DNA of 64,000 nucleotides from Piscinibacter sp943370595 (GCA_943370595.1 CALRRO020000022.1:7157-71156), one strand, 5' to 3'; positions 47,878-57,147 are shown, counted from the stretch's first letter. Notes: a model not told the origin generated them from the letters alone. Translations and numbers: made by a program.

Positions 47878-48351
47878 TCAGACCTCCACGATCACCGGCT
47901 CGCAGCGCACCTCGCTGCGCACCGAGTTGGCAATGAAACATTCCTCATGGGCGGCGTGGTGCAGCCGGGCGATCTCGGCGGCGTCTGGGCGCTTGTCGCC
48001 GCCGAAGCGCACCGCTGGGCGCAGCGTCACCACGGTGATCGCCATGCGGCCGCGATCGTCCTTCGCCATGGCGCCGACCGCGTCGTCGCGGTAGTCGTCG
48101 ACGACCCAGCCAGCGCGACAGGCGAGGTCGAGGAACCACAGCAGGTGGCAGCTCGACAGCGCGGCGACGAAGGCTTCTTCCGGATCGACCGCGGCCGGGT
48201 CGGAGAAGGGCACCCGCACCGAATGCGGCGACGACGAGCCCGGCACCACCGCGCCCCCATCGAAGTGCAGTTCGTGGCGGCGGCTGTAGCGGCGGTCGCT
48301 GAACGGCTGGTCGCCGCGTTGCCAGTGCACGCTGGCGAGGTGGTCGGACAT
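47878..48351 (-). CDS. OsmC/Ohr-family peroxiredoxin-like protein
   Basis: 157 residues. The OsmC fold shows the two Cys expected for thiol peroxidase activity: SSCHLLWFLDLACRAG contains the first, EECFIANSVRSEV the second, with Arg in the FDGG/PHSVRVPFSDP region. These proteins reduce organic hydroperoxides. The stop codon is 2 bases from the PaiB-like GTG start, suggesting an operon. Confidence 0.9.
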   Translation of the reverse strand: MSDHLASVHWQRGDQPFSDRRYSRRHELHFDGGAVVPGSSSPHSVRVPFSDPAAVDPEEAFVAALSSCHLLWFLDLACRAGWVVDDYRDDAVGAMAKDDRGRMAITVVTLRPAVRFGGDKRPDAAEIARLHHAAHEECFIANSVRSEVRCEPVIVEV

Positions 48352-48404
48352 GGCGGGCTCCGTGGGGCGGGAGCCCGGATTGTCGCCGCGCGCCGCTCGG
48401 GCGT

Positions 48405-50852
48405 TCAGTGCAGCAGCGCGGCGCCGGCGGCGCGGCCCGGCAGCCCGCGCGCCTCCACCCAGCGCGCCGACCAGGGCCGGAACTCGGCCGACGGCATCGG
48501 CTTGCCCATGTGGTAACCCTGGGCCTGGTCGCAGCGCAGGTCGCGCAGCAGGTCCCAGATGCGCGCGTTCTCGACGCCTTCGGCGACCACCGTGAGATCG
48601 AGGTTGTGCGCCAGCTCGACGATCGAGCGAACGATCTTCACGTCGACCGGGTCCTTGTCGAGGTTGCGGATGAAGGCCATGTCGATCTTCAACTCGTCCA
48701 CCGGCAGGCGCTTCAGGTACCCGTACGACGACTGGCCCGAGCCGAAGTCGTCGATCGACAGCTTGAAGCCCATCGCGGCCAGTCGGTTCAGCGTGCCGAG
48801 CGCACGCTCGGGGTCGTCCATGATCGCGCTCTCGGTGATCTCGAGGCAGAAGGCCTCGGCCGGCACGCGGTGCCGAACGAGCAGCCCCTCCAGCTTCGAC
48901 GGCAGGTCCTGGTCCATCAGGTCACGCACCGACAGGTTGACGGACAGCACCAGCACCGTGCCGTCGGCCTGCAGCTCGCGCCAGGCCTGCGCGGCGGCTT
49001 CGAAGATCCAGATCGTCAGCGCTCGGATGAAGCCGGTCTGCTCGGCGAACGGGATGAACTGGATCGGCGGCACCAGGCCGCGCGTCGGGTGCTGCCAGCG
49101 CACCAGCGCCTCGGCGCCGACCACCGCGCCGGTGGCCAGTGCCAGCTTGGGCTGCAGGTACAGGCGCAGCTCGCCATGTTCGATGGCCTGGCGCAGGTCG
49201 CTGAGCAGAGACAGCGTCTGCGCGCTGCCGGCGTCCAGCGCGGGCTCGTACATCAGCGCGCCCTGGTGGCGCTGCTTGGCGGCGTACATCGCCACCTCGG
49301 CGCGGTTGATCAGCGTGTCGGCATCGCCGGCGTCCTGCGGCCAGCAGGCGATGCCAATGCCGGCGCCCATGTCGACCTTGTGTTCGTCCAGCGTCAGCGG
49401 CTGCTCGAAGGCGCGCGCCACGCGCTGCGCCACCGACGCGGCCAGCGCCGGATCGCCGACGCGCAGCAGGATCGCGAACTCGTCACCCGACAGCCGCGCC
49501 ACCAAATCGCCCTCGCGCATCACCTGGCGCGACAGTCGCTCGGCCACGCCCTGCAGCAGCTTGTCGCCGAAGGCGTAGCCGAGCACGTCGTTGACATGCT
49601 TGAAGCGGTCGAGGTCGAGCATCAGCACGGCCACCGGAGCGCGGGCCTCGCCGGACTCGGCGATGGCCGAGATCACCGCGTCGCGGAACTGCGCCCGGTT
49701 GGGCAGGCCCGTCAGCGCGTCCCAGTAGGCCAGGCGCAGGATCTGCGCCTGCTTCTCGGCCACGCTGACGCGCATGCTCTCGAAGGACTGGGCAAGTTCA
49801 CCGATCTCGTCGCTGCGATGCAGGCCGCGCACCGGCGTCGTGTAGTCGCCCGAGCCGAGGCGCTCGGCCGCGCGCGCCAGCTTGCGCAAGGGTTTGGTGA
49901 CAAGCCCGGCGGTGTAGAGACTGCCGATGGCGAAGATCGCCGACGCGATCAGCGTGATGGCCAGCAGGCCGAGCTGCAGTTCGCGCGGGGTGCGCGTGGC
50001 AGCGTCGATCGACAGCGAGACCAGCGCCAGCACCGCCGCGCCCGGCTCGCCGGCCGCGCCCGTCGAGGAGAGCCAGCGGCCGCGCACGCCGAGCTCCTCG
50101 TCGGACACGCTCACCGAGGCCATCCTGGCCGGCTTGGCCGGCCAGGCCTGCGCCGCCAGCCGTGCGGTGGCCGGGGCGTCGAGTGTGCTCAGCACGCTGC
50201 GCCACGGCGCATCGGCGCGTTCGCGGGCCAGCACGGTCAGGTTCATCGAGGCGAGCTGCTGCAGGTCCTGGCCGAGACGCGGGTCGATCGGGAAGCCCAT
50301 CGCCACCCAGCCCTTCAGATCGGGGGCCTTCATCGGCACCAGCACCAGCTGGTGCGGTGCACCGCCGACCATCACCAGGCCGCTGGCACTGCCTTTGCCG
50401 GCGGCGCCGGCGGCCAGCGCCGCTGCGGCCGGGCCGATCTGCGCCTGCGTCATGCCGCTGCCGGCCTCGGCGCGCAGGCGGAAGCCGGCGTCCAGCCAGG
50501 CGGCTTCGGTGGCGCCGATGCGCTCGCCGTGGTTCTCCAGCACCGAGCCGATCGTCGCGACGTCCCCGGACAGCACGGCCTCGCGGAAGCCGTAGTCGGC
50601 CGCCATCAGGCGGGCCGCTTCGGTCAGCGTCTGCGCACGCTGGTCGAGCAGCGACTGCAGCACGCGCTCGCCCTGGTCGAGTTCGCCGGGCAGCGTGCCG
50701 TGGGCATGGCGGTTCAGGCCGACGCCGATGGCGCTGAAGCTGGCGATCTGCACCAGCGCCAGCAGCGCCAGGAACAGCGCGACCACACGTGCGCCGAAGG
50801 AGCCGTGGAACCAGGCCAGCGCCGGGTTCGCCGGCGCGCGCGATTCGCTCAC
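48405..50852 (-). CDS. Membrane GGDEF-EAL c-di-GMP protein with periplasmic sensor
   Basis: 815 residues from GTG 50852, overlapping the cupredoxin-gene stop (GTGA). A membrane helix (about 18-43), a periplasmic sensor (about 44-280), a second helix (about 290-312) and HAMP are followed by GGDEF (about 375-535) and EAL (about 550-800). The diguanylate cyclase motif is SGDEF, a common active variant. All EAL catalytic residues are visible (EALVRW, NLSVRDL, EITESAI, IDDFGSG, ELKIDMAF, AEGVE, QGYHMGKP), so it should degrade c-di-GMP. The sensor faces the same compartment as the coupled cupredoxin. Confidence 0.94.
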   Translation of the reverse strand: MSESRAPANPALAWFHGSFGARVVALFLALLALVQIASFSAIGVGLNRHAHGTLPGELDQGERVLQSLLDQRAQTLTEAARLMAADYGFREAVLSGDVATIGSVLENHGERIGATEAAWLDAGFRLRAEAGSGMTQAQIGPAAAALAAGAAGKGSASGLVMVGGAPHQLVLVPMKAPDLKGWVAMGFPIDPRLGQDLQQLASMNLTVLARERADAPWRSVLSTLDAPATARLAAQAWPAKPARMASVSVSDEELGVRGRWLSSTGAAGEPGAAVLALVSLSIDAATRTPRELQLGLLAITLIASAIFAIGSLYTAGLVTKPLRKLARAAERLGSGDYTTPVRGLHRSDEIGELAQSFESMRVSVAEKQAQILRLAYWDALTGLPNRAQFRDAVISAIAESGEARAPVAVLMLDLDRFKHVNDVLGYAFGDKLLQGVAERLSRQVMREGDLVARLSGDEFAILLRVGDPALAASVAQRVARAFEQPLTLDEHKVDMGAGIGIACWPQDAGDADTLINRAEVAMYAAKQRHQGALMYEPALDAGSAQTLSLLSDLRQAIEHGELRLYLQPKLALATGAVVGAEALVRWQHPTRGLVPPIQFIPFAEQTGFIRALTIWIFEAAAQAWRELQADGTVLVLSVNLSVRDLMDQDLPSKLEGLLVRHRVPAEAFCLEITESAIMDDPERALGTLNRLAAMGFKLSIDDFGSGQSSYGYLKRLPVDELKIDMAFIRNLDKDPVDVKIVRSIVELAHNLDLTVVAEGVENARIWDLLRDLRCDQAQGYHMGKPMPSAEFRPWSARWVEARGLPGRAAGAALLH

Positions 50853-51454
50853 GGCGCGGGCTCCACGGGCAGCTTCAGGGCCTCGCGGGTTTCGCCGGTG
50901 CCGATCGACAAGGTCTTCGTCACTGCTGGCGTGTTGGCGGGCAGCGCCGGGTGCCATGCGCTCAGCCGGTAGGCGCCGGCCGGTGCGTCGGCGATGCCGG
51001 CGCTGCCGTCGTTGCCGCTGCGCGCGTACCAGGGGGTGTCGGCCACCACCACCCACGCCGCCATGCGGTCATGGATGTTGCAGCCGAGCACGGCCACGCC
51101 GGGCTTGTCGAACACGATCGGCGTGGCCGGCACGCCGGCGTACAACTTCAGCTCGAAGGTCTTCGCCGCCGAGAAGGAATAGACGTGGTGGCGCACCGTG
51201 TCGAAGTTCGGGAACGACACCCTGGTGCCGACCGTGATCACCGTCACGCGCGGGCTGAACTGGCGCTTGGCCTGAGAGATCTCCGCATCGGGCAGCGGCT
51301 TGACCGGTGCCTTGCCCGCCACTGGTTCGAGCAGTACCACCGCGTCGGGCAGCGGCTTGCCGGCAGCGTCGGTGACCGACACGACGAGCGCACCGGCCCG
51401 AGCCGCGAACGGCGCGGCAACGAGGATCAGGCAGGCAAGGCGCATCGGGATCAT
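50849..51454 (-). CDS. Periplasmic cupredoxin-like protein coupled to the c-di-GMP gene
   Basis: 201 residues; ATG 51454 (or MRLACL at 51445) begins a signal peptide ending FAARAG. A beta-sandwich (about 22-140) carries type-1 copper ligand candidates: His-His in TVRHHVYSFS, then Cys, His and Met in VLGCNIHDRMAAW. A C-terminal peptidase-regulatory-like segment (DAPAGAYRLSAWHP) follows. Such proteins are sometimes annotated as methylamine utilisation proteins, but no methylamine genes are present. Overlap with the GGDEF-EAL gene suggests that it supplies or senses a periplasmic signal for it. Confidence 0.88.
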   Translation of the reverse strand: MIPMRLACLILVAAPFAARAGALVVSVTDAAGKPLPDAVVLLEPVAGKAPVKPLPDAEISQAKRQFSPRVTVITVGTRVSFPNFDTVRHHVYSFSAAKTFELKLYAGVPATPIVFDKPGVAVLGCNIHDRMAAWVVVADTPWYARSGNDGSAGIADAPAGAYRLSAWHPALPANTPAVTKTLSIGTGETREALKLPVEPAP

Positions 51455-51637
51455 GGGTGGACGGGAAACGCCGGCGCCCGATAGCGGGGCGGCCGGTCAT
51501 GATGCCTTTCGGACTCCTGCGCAGGGACTTGAGTGCCCGTGACAAGCGTGGCGCAAGTCACGTGAAGCAGCGCACTGCTTGCGGCATTTACGGTTCCTCA
51601 CCGGCAGAGGACCCGTGGACGGCTACGCTGCGCGCCC

Positions 51638-52342
51638 ATGTCGACCTTCGTGAAACTTCGGACCCTGAGCGTGGTGTGGATGGCGGCCTCGCTGGCCGGC
51701 TGCGGCGGAGGCGGCGGCGACTCGGCCACTGCCGCCGCGCCCACGCCTTCACCCGCGCCGGCACCCGCACCGGCACCTGCACCAGCACCCGCACCCGCAC
51801 CAGCACCAGCACCAGCACCAGCACCAGCACCAGCACCAGCACCAGCACCCGCGCCAGCGCCAGCGCCAGCGCCAGCGCCAGCGCCGAGCCCAGCCTCCGC
51901 CAGCACCTGCGGTCTGAGCGACTTCGAGGCCAGCCTGCTCGCCCGCGTGAACCAGGTGCGTGCCGCCGGCGCGAGCTGCGGTACCCGCGGCAGCTTTGCA
52001 CCCACCGGCGCATTGACGTGGAGTGCCCCGCTGACGCAGGCCGCCGCCGTGCACTCGCAGGACATGGTGACGAACAACTTCTTCTCGCACACCGGCTCGA
52101 GCGGCAGCACGCTGTCGGCGCGGGTCGAGGCGGCGGGCTACGCCTGGGGTGCCGTCGGCGAGAACATCGCTGCCGGCTACCCCAGCGTCACCGCGGTGAT
52201 GGACGGCTGGATGGCCAGTGACGGCCACTGCGCGAACATCATGAACCCGGCGTTCACGCAGATCGGCGTGGCCTGCATCCGCGGCACCACGTCGAACAGC
52301 TATGGCCTCTACTGGACGATGGACCTGGCCCGGCCGCGCTGA
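51638..52342 (+). CDS. CAP/SCP-domain lipoprotein with (Pro-Ala)n linker
   Basis: 234 residues. MSTFVKLRTLSVVWMAASLAGC gives a lipobox (LAGC); a GGGGGDS linker is followed by about 25 Pro-Ala dipeptides (about 35-85). The CAP domain (about 90-234) shows FEASLLARVNQVRAAGASC, AAAVHSQDMVTNNFFSHTG with the CAP His, VGENIAAGYPSVTAVMDGWM and a Cys pair. Bacterial CAP proteins have unclear functions. The codon repeat of the linker is a hexamer, so slippage would change length without breaking the frame. Confidence 0.92.
   Translation: MSTFVKLRTLSVVWMAASLAGCGGGGGDSATAAAPTPSPAPAPAPAPAPAPAPAPAPAPAPAPAPAPAPAPAPAPAPAPAPAPSPASASTCGLSDFEASLLARVNQVRAAGASCGTRGSFAPTGALTWSAPLTQAAAVHSQDMVTNNFFSHTGSSGSTLSARVEAAGYAWGAVGENIAAGYPSVTAVMDGWMASDGHCANIMNPAFTQIGVACIRGTTSNSYGLYWTMDLARPR
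51750..51886 (+). repeat. Hexanucleotide microsatellite encoding the (Pro-Ala)n linker
   Basis: Tandem ACCAGC/ACCCGC/GCCAGC-type hexamers; the most uniform run is CACCAG, about eight copies at 51799-51848, then GCGCCA units to about 51885. The unit is a multiple of three, so length changes keep the frame. Confidence 0.9.
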
Positions 52343-52345
52343 AGC

Positions 52346-53452
52346 TCAGGCCGCCGCTGCGGCGATGACGCCGCCGCCCCGGCAGACCTCGCCGTCGTAA
52401 AGCACCGCCGACTGGCCCGGCGTGACCGCCCATTGCGGCGTATCGAAGTGCAGCGCAAAGGCGCCTTCTGCCGCCTCGAACCGGCACAGGGCGTCGCCCT
52501 GGCGGTAGCGGGTCTTCGCGCCGTAGCCGCCGGCCGCGGGTGCCGCACCGGCGACCCAGCTCACATCGCCGGCGCGCAGCGCGTGCGAGAGCAGCCACGG
52601 GTGCTCGTGGCCCTGCACGGCGTAGAGCGTGTTCGTCGCCATGTCCTTGCGTGCGACGAACCAGGGCTCGTGCTCGCTGCCGCCCTTGACCGCGCCACGC
52701 TCCTTCAACCCGCCGATGCCGATGCCCTTGCGCTGGCCCAGCGTGTAGAAGCTCAGGCCGACGTGCTCGCCGATCGTGCGGCCGCGGTCGTCCTTGATCG
52801 GCCCGGGCTGGTTGGCCAGGTAGCGGTTGAGGAACTCGCGAAACGGCCGCTCGCCGATGAAGCAGATGCCGGTGGAGTCCTTCTTCTTCGCGTTCGGCAG
52901 GCCGATCTCCTCGGCGATGCGCCGCACCTCGGTCTTGGGCAACTCTCCGACCGGGAACAGCGTCTTGCCGAGCTGCGCCTGGTTCAGCCGATGCAGGAAG
53001 TAACTCTGGTCCTTCAGCGGGTCCAGGCCCTTGAGCAGTTCGAAGTGCCCGTCGCGCTCGCGCACGCGGGCGTAGTGGCCGGTCGCGATCTTCTGCGCAC
53101 CCAGCCGCATCGCATGGTCGAGGAAGGCCTTGAACTTGATCTCGGCATTGCACAGCACGTCGGGGTTGGGCGTGCGGCCGGCCTGGTACTCGCGCAGGAA
53201 CTCGGCGAAGACGCGGTCCTTGTAGTCGGCGGCGAAGTTGACGTGCTCGATCTCGATGCCGATCACGTCGGCCACCGCGGCGGCGTCGACGAAGTCGACG
53301 TTGCTCGAGCAGTACTCGGAGTTGTCGTCATCCTCCCAGTTCTTCATGAAGATGCCGACCACCTCGTAGCCCTGCTGCTTGAGCAGCCACGCGCTCACGG
53401 CGGAGTCGACCCCGCCGGACAGACCGACGACGACCCGTTCCCTCTTGCCCAT
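52346..53452 (-). CDS. mnmA: tRNA-uridine 2-sulfurtransferase MnmA
   Basis: 368 residues; the start at 53452 gives MGKRERVVVGLSGGVDSAVS, the PP-loop ATPase motif at the usual position. Catalytic Cys residues lie in NPDVLCNAEIKF and DSTGICFIG. MnmA adds sulfur to C2 of the wobble uridine in tRNA-Lys, tRNA-Glu and tRNA-Gln. It lies 8 bases after nudJ, the same order as in E. coli. Convergent with the CAP lipoprotein gene. Confidence 0.97.
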   Translation of the reverse strand: MGKRERVVVGLSGGVDSAVSAWLLKQQGYEVVGIFMKNWEDDDNSEYCSSNVDFVDAAAVADVIGIEIEHVNFAADYKDRVFAEFLREYQAGRTPNPDVLCNAEIKFKAFLDHAMRLGAQKIATGHYARVRERDGHFELLKGLDPLKDQSYFLHRLNQAQLGKTLFPVGELPKTEVRRIAEEIGLPNAKKKDSTGICFIGERPFREFLNRYLANQPGPIKDDRGRTIGEHVGLSFYTLGQRKGIGIGGLKERGAVKGGSEHEPWFVARKDMATNTLYAVQGHEHPWLLSHALRAGDVSWVAGAAPAAGGYGAKTRYRQGDALCRFEAAEGAFALHFDTPQWAVTPGQSAVLYDGEVCRGGGVIAAAAA

Positions 53453-53460
53453 GGGCCGGA

Positions 53461-53958
53461 TTATCCGGCGCGCTTGATTTCCGGGTCGTGCACGCTGGCG
53501 TCGGTGGTGATCGCCTCCAGCGGCAGGCGCCGCCCGGCCGCATGGTCCTCGATGCAGCGCAGGACCAGGCCGCTGCGGTGGCGGTCGCGGCTGTCGCGCA
53601 CTTCGTCCAGCGTCATCCACAGCGTGCGCACGATGCCGTCGTCGAGCGTGCGCGCCGGGTCGCTCTCGCCGACCGTGCCGCCGAAGGCGAAGCGCACGTA
53701 GGTGACGTCCTCGCCCGTTGCGGGCCGCTGGAAGCGCGACAGGTAGACGCCCACCAGCCGGTCGGGCGTGAACACGCAGGCGGTCTCTTCCAGCGCCTCG
53801 CGCTCGACGCCCTGCTGCGGGCTTTCCCCAGGGTCCAGATGGCCGGCCGGGTTGTTGAGCTTCAGGCCCTCAGGCGTGTGCTCCTCCACCAGCAGGTAGC
53901 GGCCGTCACGCTCGATGATGGCGGCCACGGTGACGCTCGGTTTCCAGCGCTCTGACAT
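53461..53958 (-). CDS. nudJ: NudJ-like Nudix pyrophosphohydrolase
   Basis: 165 residues. The Nudix box runs from GHLDPGE through REALEET, with the usual Gly after the EE pair replaced by Ala. The N-terminus is SVTVAAIIERDGRYLLVEEH. E. coli NudJ dephosphorylates HMP-pyrophosphate and nucleoside tri- and diphosphates. Its neighbour there is also mnmA, supporting the assignment. The start MSERWKPSV at 53958 has GGGGGGAGTCG upstream. Confidence 0.92.
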   Translation of the reverse strand: MSERWKPSVTVAAIIERDGRYLLVEEHTPEGLKLNNPAGHLDPGESPQQGVEREALEETACVFTPDRLVGVYLSRFQRPATGEDVTYVRFAFGGTVGESDPARTLDDGIVRTLWMTLDEVRDSRDRHRSGLVLRCIEDHAAGRRLPLEAITTDASVHDPEIKRAG

Positions 53959-53993
53959 CGACTCCCCCCGTTGCGCCTGCGGCGCTCCCCCCA

Positions 53994-54042
53994 GGGGGCG
54001 CCGCCAGCGGCCCGGCGGAGCCGGTTCCGCGGCGACCGCTTG
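53994..54042. repeat. Dispersed GC-rich intergenic element, copy 2
   Basis: Matches the element at 46267-46314 (GCGCCGCCAGCGGCCCGGCG, then CGGTTCCGCGGC). Here it is extended on the left by GCGCTCCCCCCAGG, which can pair back on it. It lies between the divergent nudJ and pntA starts. Confidence 0.75.
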
Positions 54043-54095
54043 GCTTCCGTGGAGAATGCCAGAATTCGCACATAACAATGCCCGAGGAGCACCCC

Positions 54096-55673
54096 ATGCT
54101 GATTGGCGTTCCGCTGGAGACAGCGGCTGGAGAGAAGCGCGTCGCGACTGTGCCCGACGTGGTCGAGAAGCTGGTCAAGCTGGGGTTCTCGGTGGCCGTG
54201 CAAAGCGGTGCCGGCGTGGCGGCGAACTTCGCCGACGAGGCCTACGAGGCGGTCGGCGCCAAGGTCGTGCCCAGCGCCGCCGAGCTCTGGGCCGGCAGCG
54301 ACATCGTCTTCAAGGTGCGCCCGCCGAGCCTCGACGAGGTGGGCCTGATGCGCGAAGGCGGTGCGCTGATCGGCTTCGTCTGGCCGGCGCAGAACCCCGA
54401 GCTGATGCAGGCACTGGCGGCCAAGCGCGCCACCGTGCTGGCCATCGACTGCCTGCCGCGCCAGCTGTCGCGCGCGCAGAAGATGGATGCGCTGACCTCG
54501 ATGGCCGGCGTCAGCGGCTACCGCGCGGTGATCGAGGCGGCCAACGCCTTCGGCCGCTACTTCAACGGCCAGATCACCGCCGCCGGCAAGATCCCGCCGG
54601 CCAAGGTGTTCATCGCTGGCGCCGGTGTGGCGGGCCTGGCCGCGATCGGTACCGCCGCCGGCCTGGGCGCCATCGTGCGTGCCAACGACACGCGTGCCGA
54701 GGTGGCCGACCAGGTCGTCTCGCTGGGCGGCGAGTTCGTCAAGGTCGACTACGAGGAAGAAGGTTCGGGCGGTGGCGGCTACGCCAAGGTGATGAGCGAG
54801 GGCTTCCAGGCGGCGCAGCGCGAGATGTACGCGAAGCAGGCCAAGGAGTGCGACATCATCATCACCACCGCGCTGATCCCGGGCAAGCCGGCGCCCAAGC
54901 TGATCACCGCCGAGATGGTGAAGACCATGAAGCCCGGCAGCGTGATCGTCGACATGGCGGCCGAGCAGGGCGGCAATTGCGAGCTCACCGAGCCCGGCCA
55001 GGCCGTCGTCAAGCACGGCGTCACCCTCATCGGCTACACCGACCTGGCCAGCCGCCTGGCGCGCCAGTCGTCGACGCTGTATTCGACCAACCTGCTGCGC
55101 CTGACCGAGGAGCTGTGCAAGACCAAGGACGGCGTGATCAACGTCAACATGGAAGACGACGCGATCCGCGGCCTCACGGTGATCAAGGACGGCGCCGTCA
55201 CCTGGCCCGCGCCGCCGCTGAAGCTGCCGGCACCCGCGCCCAAGCCCGCGGCCGTCGCGGCCCCGGCACCGAAGGGCCACGGCCATGGCGCCAGCGAGCC
55301 GATGTCGGCCAAGTCGCTCGCGATCACCTTCGGCATCGGCGCGCTCGCGCTGCTCGTCGTCGGCCTGTTCGCGCCGGCCTCGTTCCTGTCGCACTTCACC
55401 GTCTTCGTGCTGGCCTGCTTCATCGGCTACATGGTGATCTGGAACGTGACGCCTTCGCTGCACACGCCGCTGATGAGCGTGACCAACGCGATCTCCTCGA
55501 TCATCGCTATTGGCGCGCTGATCCAGATCGCGCCGCCGCTGACCGGTGCGGGCGCGGACCGGCCGAACGCCCTGATCCTCGGCATGGCGGTGGTGGCGCT
55601 GGTGCTCACCGCCATCAACATGTTCGGCGGCTTCGCGGTGACGCGTCGCATGCTGGCGATGTTCCGCAAGTAA
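54096..55673 (+). CDS. pntA: NAD(P) transhydrogenase subunit alpha
   Basis: 525 residues. The ATG at 54096 follows GAGGAGCACCCC; an ATG 18 bases upstream (54078) is in frame but the ribosome site lies after it. The NAD(H)-binding domain I has LIGVPLETAAGEKRVA, GLMREGGALIGFVWPAQNP, KVFIAGAGVAGLAAIGTA and NDTRAEVADQVVSLGGEF. A Pro/Ala/His linker leads to four C-terminal membrane helices (about 405-525). With PntB it moves hydride from NADH to NADP+, driven by proton flow. Confidence 0.97.
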   Translation: MLIGVPLETAAGEKRVATVPDVVEKLVKLGFSVAVQSGAGVAANFADEAYEAVGAKVVPSAAELWAGSDIVFKVRPPSLDEVGLMREGGALIGFVWPAQNPELMQALAAKRATVLAIDCLPRQLSRAQKMDALTSMAGVSGYRAVIEAANAFGRYFNGQITAAGKIPPAKVFIAGAGVAGLAAIGTAAGLGAIVRANDTRAEVADQVVSLGGEFVKVDYEEEGSGGGGYAKVMSEGFQAAQREMYAKQAKECDIIITTALIPGKPAPKLITAEMVKTMKPGSVIVDMAAEQGGNCELTEPGQAVVKHGVTLIGYTDLASRLARQSSTLYSTNLLRLTEELCKTKDGVINVNMEDDAIRGLTVIKDGAVTWPAPPLKLPAPAPKPAAVAAPAPKGHGHGASEPMSAKSLAITFGIGALALLVVGLFAPASFLSHFTVFVLACFIGYMVIWNVTPSLHTPLMSVTNAISSIIAIGALIQIAPPLTGAGADRPNALILGMAVVALVLTAINMFGGFAVTRRMLAMFRK

Positions 55674-55686
55674 GGACAAGAAGAAC

Positions 55687-57102
55687 ATGACCGAAAGTCT
55701 TGCGACCGTCGCCTACATCGGCGCCACCGTCCTCTTCATCCTCAGCCTCGGCGGCCTCGCCAACCCCGAGACCGCGCGCCGCGGCAACCTGTTCGGCATG
55801 ATCGGCATGACGATCGCGGTGCTGGCCACCGTGCTCGGCCCGCGTGTCACCGCCGCCGGCGTGCCGTGGATCGTCGGCTCGCTCGTCGTCGGCGGGGCCA
55901 TCGGCCTGTACGCCGCGAAGAAGGTGCAGATGACGCAGATGCCCGAGCTGGTCGCGCTGATGCACAGCCTGGTGGGCCTGGCGGCCTGCCTGGTCGGCTT
56001 CGCCAGCTACGTCGACACCTCGATCGTCTTTGCCACGCCGGCCGAGAAGGCCATTCACGAAGGCGAGGTCTACATCGGCATCCTGATCGGTGCGGTGACC
56101 TTCTCCGGCTCGGTGATCGCCTTCGGCAAGCTGTCCGGCAAGATCGGCGGCAAGCCGCTGCTGCTGCCGGGTCGGCACTGGCTCAACCTGGCCGCGCTGC
56201 TGGTGGTGATCTGGTTCGGCCGTGCCTTCCTGAACGCGCACGACGTGGCCTCCGGCATGACGCCGCTGCTGGTGATGACGGTGATCGCGCTGCTGTTCGG
56301 CATCCACATGGTCATGGCCATCGGCGGCGCCGACATGCCGGTGGTCGTCTCGATGCTCAACAGCTACTCGGGCTGGGCCGCGGCGGCCACTGGCTTCATG
56401 CTCGGCAACGACCTGCTGATCGTCATCGGCGCGCTGGTCGGCTCGTCGGGTGCGATCCTGTCGTACATCATGTGCCGCGCGATGAACCGCAACTTCATCA
56501 GCGTGATCGCCGGCGGCTTCGGGGGCGGTGCCCCCGCGCCGGCGGCCGCGGGCGGCGCCGCGCAGCCGCAAGGCGAGGTGACGCCGATCAGCGCGGTCGA
56601 GACCGCCGAGCTGCTCAAGGAAGCCAAGAACGTCGTCATCGTGCCGGGCTACGGCATGGCGGTGGCGCAGGCCCAGCACGTGGTCTGCGAGATCACCAAG
56701 ATCCTGCGCGCCAAGGGCGTCAACGTGCGCTTCGGCATCCATCCGGTGGCCGGCCGCATGCCGGGCCACATGAACGTGCTGCTGGCCGAGGCCAAGGTGC
56801 CCTACGACATCGTGCTCGAGATGGACGAGATCAACGAGGACTTCCCGGAGACCGATGTCTCAATGGTCATCGGCGCCAACGACATCGTGAACCCGGCCGC
56901 GCAGGAGGATCCGTCGAGCCCGATCGCCGGCATGCCGGTGCTCGAGGTCTGGAAGGCCAAGACCTCGATCGTGATGAAGCGCAGCATGGCCTCGGGCTAT
57001 GCCGGCGTCGACAACCCGTTGTTCTACAAAGAGAACAACCGGATGCTGTTCGGCGACGCGAAGAAGATGCTCGACGAAGTGCAGGCGGCACTGAACGGCT
57101 GA
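55687..57102 (+). CDS. pntB: NAD(P) transhydrogenase subunit beta
   Basis: 471 residues, 13 bases after pntA. About nine membrane helices (about 1-260) form the proton channel. The NADP(H)-binding domain III (about 285-471) has VIVPGYGMAVAQAQH, RFGIHPVAGRMPGHMNVLLAEA and DVSMVIGANDIVNPAAQEDP, with SMASGYAGVDNPLFY near the end. The length matches E. coli PntB (462). Confidence 0.97.
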   Translation: MTESLATVAYIGATVLFILSLGGLANPETARRGNLFGMIGMTIAVLATVLGPRVTAAGVPWIVGSLVVGGAIGLYAAKKVQMTQMPELVALMHSLVGLAACLVGFASYVDTSIVFATPAEKAIHEGEVYIGILIGAVTFSGSVIAFGKLSGKIGGKPLLLPGRHWLNLAALLVVIWFGRAFLNAHDVASGMTPLLVMTVIALLFGIHMVMAIGGADMPVVVSMLNSYSGWAAAATGFMLGNDLLIVIGALVGSSGAILSYIMCRAMNRNFISVIAGGFGGGAPAPAAAGGAAQPQGEVTPISAVETAELLKEAKNVVIVPGYGMAVAQAQHVVCEITKILRAKGVNVRFGIHPVAGRMPGHMNVLLAEAKVPYDIVLEMDEINEDFPETDVSMVIGANDIVNPAAQEDPSSPIAGMPVLEVWKAKTSIVMKRSMASGYAGVDNPLFYKENNRMLFGDAKKMLDEVQAALNG

Positions 57103-57147
57103 GCGAGGGCGCGCCGCGGGCGCGGCGTGCGCCTCACTCCGCAGGCG

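Noticed and set aside
50849..51454. Methylamine utilisation gene
   Set aside because: The label comes from distant homologues only; no methylamine dehydrogenase or maturation genes are in the window.
51750..51886. CRISPR array
   Set aside because: The repeats are contiguous 6-mers within a coding frame, with no spacers and no cas genes.
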